Below are positions 1-5,345 of a stretch of 34,709 bases of DNA, one piece after another. The number at the start of each line of letters is the position of its first letter. The first letter of the stretch is position 1. This stretch comes from an uncultured Bacteroidota bacterium (GTDB lineage: Bacteria > Bacteroidota > Bacteroidia > Chitinophagales > Chitinophagaceae): the NCBI GenBank assembly GCA_903881265.1, contig CAIRSV010000160.1:1-34709 (forward strand). Reading direction: 5' to 3'. The notes beneath the pieces are model-generated. The model worked only from the letters and a program-made list of their open reading frames with translations, was not told the DNA's origin and searched no databases. The position numbers and the translations under genes are program-made.

Positions 1-228
1 ATCGACCGGATTATTTTTATCAATTTTGATGCTGATAAGTTCTACGCGCAGTTCGCTAATTGCTTCGATATTCTTCTTTAGTAATTTGGCAATCGACAAT
101 CCTCTATCAACAATACCTGCTAGCACAATCTCGCTTTCGGTGATATTATTCTCGACAATTTCGTACGCAATGCGGTTGAGCTTGGTTTCGGCTTGCTTAC
201 TGTCTATTATTTGTGTCTGAACAGGCAT
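1..228 (-). CDS. PyrR-like phosphoribosyltransferase family protein (3' part missing)
   Basis: The first 76 codons are seen; the gene runs off the left edge. The protein starts MPVQTQIIDSKQAETKLNRI and continues with AYEIVE...EIVLAGIVDRGLSIAKLL, then a stretch ending LRVELISIKID. This matches the N-terminal part of type I phosphoribosyltransferases of the PyrR/hypoxanthine type, where a helix is followed by a hydrophobic strand, a Gly-containing loop and a second helix. The PRPP-binding loop would lie beyond the window, so the substrate cannot be read. Bacteroidota often carry a PyrR-like protein of this form. The ATG at 226-228 lies 13 nt after a good -7 box (241-248), which supports the start. 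It is divergent from the Fe-S gene at 322. The family is fairly sure; a role in pyrimidine regulation or salvage is inference. Confidence 0.7.
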   Translation of the reverse strand, partial: MPVQTQIIDSKQAETKLNRIAYEIVENNITESEIVLAGIVDRGLSIAKLLKKNIEAISELRVELISIKIDKNNPVD

Positions 229-240
229 TTGTTTTTACGG

Positions 241-270
241 CAAAAATACAAGTAAGAAATTGTAAACAAA
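241..270 (-). promoter_or_regulatory. Bacteroidota-type promoter for the phosphoribosyltransferase gene
   Basis: On the minus strand TTTG (267-270) is followed after 18 bp by TATTTTTG (241-248), close to the Bacteroidota consensus TTTG-N19-TAnnTTTG. The start codon follows 13 nt later, so the leader would be only a few bases long. Confidence 0.6.
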
Positions 271-294
271 TCGATAATTCTTAAACATTACCAT

Positions 295-302
295 TAATTT
301 TG
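295..302 (+). promoter_or_regulatory. -7 promoter element (TAATTTTG) for the Fe-S operon
   Basis: TAATTTTG fits TAnnTTTG and ends 20 nt before the A of the ATG at 322. No clear -33 TTG lies at the usual distance. Together with the box at 241-270 it makes a compact divergent control region. Confidence 0.5.
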
Positions 303-321
303 TCCCAATTAAAATCGGATT

Positions 322-1641
322 ATGCAATTGGTTCAACAGATACTTTTCGTTCTCATATCAGCGGTGGCTATTTTTCTTTTTATAAAAAAAATAAGTGAGA
401 TACGAAGGAATATTCTTCTTGGGAAGGATGCCGATTGCAGCGATAATAGCGCACAACGATGGCGCAATGTCATGTTGAATGCGTTTGGTCAGAAAAAGAT
501 GTTCAAAAATCCTCTTGTGGCGGTCCTTCATTTTTTCGTATACGCTGGTTTTATTATCATCAATCTTGAAATACTAGAAATTATTCTTGATGGTATTACA
601 GGTCATCATCGCTTGTTTTCGCCAGCGCTTGGAAGTTTGTATTCAACCCTCATCGGTTGCTTTGAAGTCCTTGCGTTTGCAGTGTTAGTAGCTTGTGTTA
701 TTTTCTTGGCAAGAAGGCACATTGTAAAAATAAAACGATTCAATAAAGGCGAGTTACTGGGTGGATGGCCTCGCAGTGATGCTAATTATATTCTCGCATT
801 TGAAATTGTCTTGATGTCATTATTCTTAATCATGAATGCGTGCGATTTAAATTTACAACAACTTCATGCAGCGCATTATGTGCACACAGATGCCTTTTGG
901 ATTTCGCAACACATCGCGCCCTTATTCAATGGCCTGTCGGCAACCACATTGACGTTCATTGAACGTTTTTCTTGGTGGGCTCATATCATCGGCATATTTG
1001 TCTTCATGAATTATTTGCCTTATTCAAAACATCTTCACGTGATTCTTGCGTTTCCAAATGCCTATTATGCAAAACTTGACGCGAAAGGAAAAATGTCCAA
1101 TATGAAAGACATACAGAATGAAGTGCTTTATATGATGCAACCCGAACTCGCGCCCACAAGCACTGATCCGAACGCAGCGATGAAATTCGGCGCACGCGAT
1201 GTCACAGATTTAAGTTGGAAGAATTTGATGGATGCGTATAGTTGTACTGAATGCGGTCGCTGTAGCGCTTCTTGTCCGGCTAATGAAACAGGGAAAAAAC
1301 TTTCGCCACGGAAGATTATGATGGATACGAGAGATCGTTTGGACGAAGTAGGCAAAAATATAAATCTCAATAAGGAGTTCAAGGACGATGGTAAAACATT
1401 GTTGCATGATTATGTAACCGTTGAAGAACTTCGGGCCTGCACTACCTGCAATGCATGTGTAGAAGCTTGTCCTGTGAGTATTTCACCGCTCGATATCATT
1501 ATGCAATTGCGACGCAATTTGGTAATGGAAGAAAGTAATGCACCACAAGAATGGAATCAGATGTTTGGCAATATCGAAAATAACATGGCCCCTTGGAAAT
1601 TTAGTCCCGATGACAGAGATGCCTGGGTGCATGCATCTTAA
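322..1641 (+). CDS. Membrane-anchored 4Fe-4S dicluster (Fe-S)-binding protein, GlpC/HdrC-like
   Basis: This 439-residue protein has a membrane half and a ferredoxin half. The N-terminal ~240 residues hold several hydrophobic helices (near 4-21, 66-90, 105-130, 155-172 and 210-232). The C-terminal part has two classic 4Fe-4S motifs: Cys308-x2-Cys311-x2-Cys314-x3-Cys318-Pro and Cys373-x2-Cys376-x2-Cys379-x3-Cys383-Pro. This matches the Bacteroidota (Fe-S)-binding proteins related to HdrC/GlpC that pass electrons between a soluble partner and the membrane quinone pool. The next gene on the strand encodes a CCG-domain protein, the usual partner, 79 bp downstream, so the two probably form one complex and operon. 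The donor is not shown by the sequence; an electron-transfer flavoprotein or other dehydrogenase is possible. The start is the ATG 20 nt after a -7 box. Confidence 0.85.
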   Translation: MQLVQQILFVLISAVAIFLFIKKISEIRRNILLGKDADCSDNSAQRWRNVMLNAFGQKKMFKNPLVAVLHFFVYAGFIIINLEILEIILDGITGHHRLFSPALGSLYSTLIGCFEVLAFAVLVACVIFLARRHIVKIKRFNKGELLGGWPRSDANYILAFEIVLMSLFLIMNACDLNLQQLHAAHYVHTDAFWISQHIAPLFNGLSATTLTFIERFSWWAHIIGIFVFMNYLPYSKHLHVILAFPNAYYAKLDAKGKMSNMKDIQNEVLYMMQPELAPTSTDPNAAMKFGARDVTDLSWKNLMDAYSCTECGRCSASCPANETGKKLSPRKIMMDTRDRLDEVGKNINLNKEFKDDGKTLLHDYVTVEELRACTTCNACVEACPVSISPLDIIMQLRRNLVMEESNAPQEWNQMFGNIENNMAPWKFSPDDRDAWVHAS

Positions 1642-1720
1642 TTTTTAGCTACCTGCATTTATCGAGAACAAAAAAAAGAACAAGCGCAACGTCAACTAAT
1701 ATCAACTACAAATAATACGC

Positions 1721-2512
1721 ATGAACGTACGAACATATGCCGAGTATCAGGCTAACAATGAAACCCCTGAAATCCTTTTTTGGGTAGGATGCGCAGGCAG
1801 TTTTGACCAACGGGCTCAAAAAGTTACCAAAGCTTTTGTTGACATATTAAACCATGTCGGTATTCAATTTGCCATCTTGGGCAAAGAAGAAATGTGCACT
1901 GGCGATCCGGCACGAAGAGCGGGCAACGAATTCCTGTTTCAGATGATGGCGTATAATAATATTCAAACAATGAATATGTATGCGGTGAAAAAGATTGTTA
2001 CCACTTGCCCGCATTGTTTTAATACATTAAAGAATGAATATCCTGAATTGGGTGGCAATTACGAAGTGATTTCGCATGCTGTGTATCTGCAGCAACTCAT
2101 CAATGATGGTAAATTAAAAATGAAAGAAGGTGGTGAATTCAAAGGCACAAAAATCACGTATCACGACAGTTGTTATCTAGGTCGTGCGAATGGTGTATTT
2201 GAAGCACCTCGTGAGGTATTGCAATCACTAGATGCTGAACTAATTGAAATGAAGCGATGCAAAACCAATGGATTATGTTGTGGTGCTGGTGGCGCGCAGA
2301 TGTTTAAAGAAGATGAAGAAGGAACTTCAAGAGTCAATTGGGAACGCACAGCCGAAGCGCTAGAAACAGGCGCTAAAGTTATCGCCAGTAATTGTCCGTT
2401 TTGTCTTACTATGCTCACTGATGGTGTAAAGAATAAGGAGAAAGAAGACGAAGTACAAGTGTTGGATATTGCTGAGATGATTGCTCGAGGCATCCCTAAC
2501 GCATCATTGTAA
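1721..2512 (+). CDS. CCG-domain (Fe-S)-binding protein, HdrB/GlpC/LutA-like
   Basis: The 263-residue soluble protein has two cysteine-rich CCG-type domains. The first includes VGCAGSFDQR near the N-terminus, an EEMCTGDPARR segment and TTCPHCFNTL. The second includes YHDSCYLGR, LCCGAGGAQMF (the CCG signature) and SNCPFCLTML. Such domains bind a non-cubane or 4Fe-4S cluster in heterodisulfide reductase HdrB, glycerol-3-phosphate dehydrogenase GlpC and lactate-utilisation LutA. The missing membrane and ferredoxin functions are supplied by the gene just upstream, so the pair looks like a split HdrBC-type electron-transfer module. The physiological substrate is unknown. Cofactor residues are intact and the length is normal for a two-CCG protein. 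Confidence 0.85.
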   Translation: MNVRTYAEYQANNETPEILFWVGCAGSFDQRAQKVTKAFVDILNHVGIQFAILGKEEMCTGDPARRAGNEFLFQMMAYNNIQTMNMYAVKKIVTTCPHCFNTLKNEYPELGGNYEVISHAVYLQQLINDGKLKMKEGGEFKGTKITYHDSCYLGRANGVFEAPREVLQSLDAELIEMKRCKTNGLCCGAGGAQMFKEDEEGTSRVNWERTAEALETGAKVIASNCPFCLTMLTDGVKNKEKEDEVQVLDIAEMIARGIPNASL

Positions 2513-2562
2513 TTTTCAGCACTATCGTATTCAATCAATATAGCAGGTAGATGTGAAAAGAT

Positions 2563-2570
2563 TATTTTTG
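2563..2570 (+). promoter_or_regulatory. -7 promoter element (TATTTTTG)
   Basis: TATTTTTG is an exact TAnnTTTG match located after the CCG gene and ahead of the small ORF and the gene at 2811. No convincing -33 element was seen. It suggests that a new transcript begins here. Confidence 0.4.
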
Positions 2571-2607
2571 AAGAGGCTTCACATGGAAGCGATTTGCGCT
2601 AAAAACC

Positions 2608-2799
2608 TTGTTTTGGTTCGTTGTAAAAATTTCATGTGAACTATTCTTTTCATTCGTTGATCACACGTTTTATAAGGTGTTTACATATCACTCATTGCGC
2701 GCAATCGGAATCGAGTCGGTCGTGATGGGTTTCTTGTTCTCCCTTTGGTTCGAACCTCGAATGGATAAAGATTTTTGGAAGAGAAAAAAGAAACAGTAA
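2608..2799 (+). CDS. Possible small membrane protein of unknown function
   Basis: The reading frame is open from 2572 to the stop at 2799. The first usual start codon is TTG at 2608, giving 63 residues; no ATG occurs before residue 40. The protein has a hydrophobic segment at the N-terminus, a second around VVMGFLFSLWF, and a very basic tail (KDFWKRKKKQ), the pattern of a small inner-membrane protein obeying the positive-inside rule. A TAnnTTTG box sits 38 nt upstream and the conserved gene at 2811 follows after 11 bp, so the two could be co-transcribed. I do not recognise the family. The composition looks coding, but the start codon is uncertain and it may be a chance ORF. Confidence 0.4.
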   Translation: MFWFVVKISCELFFSFVDHTFYKVFTYHSLRAIGIESVVMGFLFSLWFEPRMDKDFWKRKKKQ

Positions 2800-2810
2800 C
2801 CTTTGCATCA

Positions 2811-3314
2811 ATGACAACAGAAGTAGCCACAATTTTACCAACCGATTTTGCACCCAACTCTAGGGTTTGGATTTATCAGAGCAACCGCCCATTTTCAGAT
2901 CAAGAGGAAAAGGAAATCAATGAGCAGTTGTTTACTTTTTATTCGCAATGGCTATCGCACGGCGCCGCTGTGAAAGGTTGGGCCAAACTTGTTTTCAAGC
3001 AATTCGTGATCGTGATGGCTGATGAACGTTATACTGGTGTAGGTGGATGTAGCACTGATAGCATGGTTCGAATTATCAAAAGTTTCGATCGGCAGTATTC
3101 AGTGGATTTATTTGACAGACTTAGCATCACCTTCCTTGTCGATGAGAAACCGCAGCCACTTCCAATGCAGCAGGTTAAGTATGCACTCGAAAAAGGGTAT
3201 ATCAAAACAGACACCTTGCTCTTCAATAATACAGTGGATACGAAAGAAAAGTTGGAACAAGAATGGCTCGTTCCGCTCAATAAAAGTTGGCTTTGGAATA
3301 GAATTGCCAATTAA
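2811..3314 (+). CDS. Conserved Bacteroidota protein (often mislabelled 'ABC transporter ATPase')
   Basis: The 167-residue protein has the hallmarks of a family conserved across Bacteroidota: an early RVWIYQSNRPFSDQE segment, a central FVIVMADE stretch, then GGCSTDSMVRIIKSFDRQYSVDLFDR. Databases often call it an ABC transporter ATPase, but no Walker A, Walker B or ABC signature is present, so that name is unsupported. No signal peptide or membrane helix is visible, so it is probably cytosolic. I chose the ATG at 2811 over an in-frame TTG at 2775 because the extra 12 residues (EEKKETVTFASM) overlap the upstream small ORF and lack family character. It lies just before the tRNA-Arg gene but has no evident link to it. 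Function unknown. Confidence 0.7.
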   Translation: MTTEVATILPTDFAPNSRVWIYQSNRPFSDQEEKEINEQLFTFYSQWLSHGAAVKGWAKLVFKQFVIVMADERYTGVGGCSTDSMVRIIKSFDRQYSVDLFDRLSITFLVDEKPQPLPMQQVKYALEKGYIKTDTLLFNNTVDTKEKLEQEWLVPLNKSWLWNRIAN

Positions 3315-3333
3315 GATTTTTTATTTATCTTCG
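3304..3333 (+). promoter_or_regulatory. Promoter for tRNA-Arg
   Basis: TTG (3304-3306) is followed after 19 bp by TATCTTCG (3326-3333), a one-base variant of TAnnTTTG. The tRNA begins 12 nt after the box. The TTG overlaps the last codons of the preceding gene. Confidence 0.5.
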
Positions 3334-3344
3334 CCGCCCTAAAC

Positions 3345-3418
3345 GGTCCGGTAGCTCAGCTGGATAGAGCAACAGCCTTCTAAGCTGTAGGTCATTGGTT
3401 CGAATCCAATCCGGATCA
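3345..3418 (+). tRNA. tRNA-Arg (anticodon UCU)
   Basis: The 74-nt sequence folds as a full cloverleaf. The acceptor stem pairs GGTCCGG with CCGGATC (one G-U pair), the D stem pairs GCTC with GAGC, the anticodon arm is ACAGC-CTTCTAA-GCTGT with TCT at 3379-3381, and the T arm is ATTGG-TTCGAAT-CCAAT. The discriminator base is A and CCA is not encoded. UCU reads AGA/AGG arginine codons. A strong terminator follows at once. The 3' part of this gene (3388-3417) is repeated exactly at 3717-3746, on the far side of a small GIY-YIG gene. Confidence 0.95.
3388..3417 (+). repeat. Direct repeat, left copy (tRNA-Arg 3' end)
   Basis: These 30 bases cover the variable loop, T arm and 3' acceptor strand of the intact tRNA and are identical to 3717-3746. 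The flanking bases differ on both sides (G and A here, A and G in the other copy), so the exact repeat ends sharply. It resembles a left attachment site. Confidence 0.9.
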
Positions 3419-3422
3419 CTCA

Positions 3423-3455
3423 AGGTTCTCTATTATTATAGAGGACCTTTTTTTT
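3423..3455 (+). terminator. Rho-independent terminator of tRNA-Arg
   Basis: An 11-bp stem (AGGTTCTCTAT with ATAGAGGACCT, one G-U pair) encloses the loop TATT and runs into eight T residues (3448-3455). The last T touches the ATG of the GIY-YIG gene, so that gene is downstream of a strong terminator with no leader of its own. Confidence 0.9.
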
Positions 3456-3710
3456 ATGTTTTACGTTTATATAATTTACAGTCAAAAACTTGATAAATTT
3501 TACATTGGATATACTACTAATATTCAAATGAGATTTCATCAATATCATAACCAAGGTAGAAGCAAGTTTACCAGCAGAGGAATTCCTTGGGAATTCTGCT
3601 ATTCAGAATCGTTTGAAACAGAAATTGAAGCGATACGAAGAGAAAAACAAATTAAGCTTACGAAAAGCAGAAAATATATTCTCAGCTTAATAGAGCAATC
3701 CCGATTTTAA
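3456..3710 (+). CDS. Small GIY-YIG nuclease family protein
   Basis: The 84-residue protein is a bare GIY-YIG domain of the short UvrC-N/YhbQ-like type. VYIIYS (residues 4-9) and YIGY (residues 16-19) form the GIY...YIG strand pair. The next helix holds the catalytic-type Arg in MRFHQYH, and the later helix EIEAIRREKQIK carries the metal-binding Glu candidate. There is no DNA-binding domain. The ATG directly follows the T tract of the tRNA terminator, so expression probably depends on read-through from the tRNA promoter. The last residues, LSLIEQSRF, are encoded by sequence homologous to the D arm and anticodon arm region of tRNA-Arg, and the stop codon lies in the hairpin that replaces the anticodon arm. 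This fusion with a tRNA remnant is the oddest thing in the window. The family's cellular role is unknown. Confidence 0.85.
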   Translation: MFYVYIIYSQKLDKFYIGYTTNIQMRFHQYHNQGRSKFTSRGIPWEFCYSESFETEIEAIRREKQIKLTKSRKYILSLIEQSRF

Positions 3711-3746
3711 TCGGGATAGGTCATTGGTTCGAATCCAATCCGGATC
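3681..3746 (+). pseudogene. Degenerate tRNA-Arg body overlapping the GIY-YIG gene end
   Basis: From CTCAGCT (3681) this region aligns with the tRNA from its D stem (3355) to the acceptor 3' strand (3417). The D-arm part matches at 16 of 18 positions, and the last 30 positions are identical. Between them the anticodon arm is replaced by an unrelated hairpin (ATCCCGAT-TTTA-ATCGGGAT, 3698-3717), three bases longer. The 5' acceptor strand is absent, since nuclease codons occupy that place, so it cannot fold into a functional tRNA. Confidence 0.8.
3717..3746 (+). repeat. Direct repeat, right copy (tRNA-Arg 3' end)
   Basis: Thirty bases identical to 3388-3417. They are followed five bases later by a second terminator, which may be the original terminator of the uninterrupted tRNA gene. 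Confidence 0.9.
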
Positions 3747-3751
3747 GCATT

Positions 3752-3778
3752 CATCCACCTTGTGCGGATGTTTTTTTT
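3752..3778 (+). terminator. Rho-independent terminator after the GIY-YIG/tRNA tail
   Basis: CATCCAC pairs with GTGCGGATG as a 7-position stem with one A-C mismatch and loop CTTGT, followed by eight T residues (3771-3778). It closes the tRNA-Arg/GIY-YIG unit. Confidence 0.75.
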
Positions 3779-3917
3779 CATGCTATGCAAGAATGGCGTT
3801 ATTGTACTAAATTATTGTTGGTGAGCAAGATGCATAGTCATATAACTTTTAGGACAATTTGCTACATTTACAGCTTATTGTCACGTCAAATGTATTCAAC
3901 TTGCTTATATAAAAATT

Positions 3918-5108
3918 ATGAAACAACAATTACTTCTTCTCATTGTCTTACTAAGTAATCAACTTAATGCACAGCCTTTTCAACTTGGGCATACAACGAT
4001 TACATTAATCGATAGCGCGCGGAATAACAGAAGCATTGCTACGGAAATTTATTATCCTGCTGATCTAGCAGGTAATAATGTGCCTATAACAACCTCAACG
4101 AATGCCACATTTCCGGTACTTAGTTTTGGCCATGGTTTTGTGATGTCGTGGGATGCGTATCAGAATATATGGGAGGCCATAGTGCCTGAAGGATTCATTA
4201 TTGCTTTTCCAAAAACGGAAGGAGGTCCTTCACCTTCACATAGCAATTTTGGGCAAGATCTTGAATTTGTTCTTTCGTCGTTACAAGCGCTTAATATGAA
4301 TGCAACATCCCTATTTTACAATCGAATTGACTCTATGAATTGTGTGATGGGTCATAGTATGGGCGGTGGCGCAGCCTTGTTGGCCGCAAAAAATAGTACG
4401 ATCATAAAATCGTTGGCGGTCTTAGCACCTGCCGAAACAAATCCTTCTGCTATTCAAGCTTCAATAGGGATAGGTATTCCTTCACTTATTTTTGCAGGTG
4501 GAAACGATTGTGTCACGCCCCCTTCAACAAATCAAGTACCTATGTATGATTCGTTGCAAAGCAATTGCAAAACATATATCAGTATACAAGGAGGCAGCCA
4601 TTGTCAAATGGCCGAGAGCAATGTATTATGCAGTTTTGGCGAAGCTACTTGCACACCACAACCAACAATATCACGAGTGCAACAGCATAGTGTTATCAAC
4701 CGGTATTTGATTCCTTGGTTGAATTTTCAATTAAAAAATAACTGCAAATCAGGTGCCCAAATTGATTCAATGATATCAACAGACGCTGATATCCTCTTTC
4801 AAAAAAATTGTACTTTATGCAGCGCAACATCTGTGACCGACTATTCAACATCGTTAGCTGTTGACGTATTCCCCAATCCATTTACAGACAAACTACATAT
4901 ACAATTCAACAAACGTAACGACAGTCGTAAAATTAAAGTCGATATTATTCAACTAGATGGCAGGATTTTATTTTCTGAAATATTTTTTTCCGGCACTAGT
5001 CATGAACAAATAACATTGAGCCTCAATAAAAATTTACCCAAAGGGATTTATTTTCTACATGCTACTACAGGGTCGCATCAATCTGTAAAAAAACTAATCA
5101 AACAATAA
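3918..5108 (+). CDS. Secreted alpha/beta hydrolase with T9SS type A sorting domain
   Basis: The 396-residue protein starts with a signal peptide (about 1-18, ending LNAQ). The hydrolase domain spans about 20-275. It has the oxyanion-type segment FGHGF (70-74), the nucleophile elbow GHSMGGG with Ser147, Asp197 in GGNDCVTPP and His228 in GGSHC, giving a complete Ser-Asp-His triad. Several Cys residues (142, 198, 217, 229, 238, 245) could form disulfides, fitting an exported protein. Residues about 314-396 (VDVFPNPFTDKL...LPKGIYFLHA...KKLIKQ) are a T9SS type A C-terminal domain, which is cut off during export. The fold resembles dienelactone hydrolase, cutinase and PET-hydrolase-like esterases; the GHSMGGG elbow is typical of that group. 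The true substrate is not known. The ATG choice is fixed by the signal peptide. Confidence 0.85.
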   Translation: MKQQLLLLIVLLSNQLNAQPFQLGHTTITLIDSARNNRSIATEIYYPADLAGNNVPITTSTNATFPVLSFGHGFVMSWDAYQNIWEAIVPEGFIIAFPKTEGGPSPSHSNFGQDLEFVLSSLQALNMNATSLFYNRIDSMNCVMGHSMGGGAALLAAKNSTIIKSLAVLAPAETNPSAIQASIGIGIPSLIFAGGNDCVTPPSTNQVPMYDSLQSNCKTYISIQGGSHCQMAESNVLCSFGEATCTPQPTISRVQQHSVINRYLIPWLNFQLKNNCKSGAQIDSMISTDADILFQKNCTLCSATSVTDYSTSLAVDVFPNPFTDKLHIQFNKRNDSRKIKVDIIQLDGRILFSEIFFSGTSHEQITLSLNKNLPKGIYFLHATTGSHQSVKKLIKQ

Positions 5109-5296
5109 CGATTATGTTGCTTATTGTCTGACAGCAATTCGATACGCAGCGGCAGAAAAAAAAGTAATCTACTCTACTGTTCTATCCATTCAACCTTAAG
5201 CCATTTCGAATACCCAACATAATCCTCCGGGTTGAGAAGGAATTAACTTTGGTCTCCTCCCAGTTTCTATTCATTCAGACTGCCGTTCATTTAAAA

Positions 5297-5327
5297 TTGT
5301 TTTATACGACAAGGCATCTTACTTTTA
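5297..5327 (+). promoter_or_regulatory. Promoter for the CotH-family gene
   Basis: TTG (5297-5299) is followed after 20 bp by TACTTTTA (5320-5327), a one-base variant of TAnnTTTG. The box ends 19 nt before the ATG at 5346. Confidence 0.4.
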
Positions 5328-5345
5328 GTTATTAATTTTTGTTTT

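Larger units (their letters stand above)
3388..3746 (+). mobile_element. Putative minimal tRNA-targeting GIY-YIG element
   Basis: The 359-bp unit runs from one 30-bp copy of the tRNA-Arg 3' end to the other. It contains a terminator, one GIY-YIG nuclease ORF and a degenerate tRNA body. Each copy of the tRNA tail is followed by its own hairpin and eight-T tract, so the layout 'tRNA tail plus terminator' occurs twice. The upstream tRNA is intact. This is what would remain if an element entered the tRNA gene while supplying a replacement 3' end. No integrase or transposase is present. The mobility claim is inference from structure. Confidence 0.55.

Noticed and set aside
2811..3314. ABC transporter ATPase
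   Set aside because: The name is used for this family, but no Walker A, Walker B or ABC signature motif is present.
3681..3746. Second tRNA-Arg gene
   Set aside because: It lacks the 5' acceptor strand and part of the D arm, and the anticodon arm is replaced, so no cloverleaf can form.
5109..5345. RNA gene or small ORF in the gap between the hydrolase and CotH genes
   Set aside because: Only the promoter-like boxes near 5297-5327 stand out; no hairpin with a T tract or coding frame was seen.
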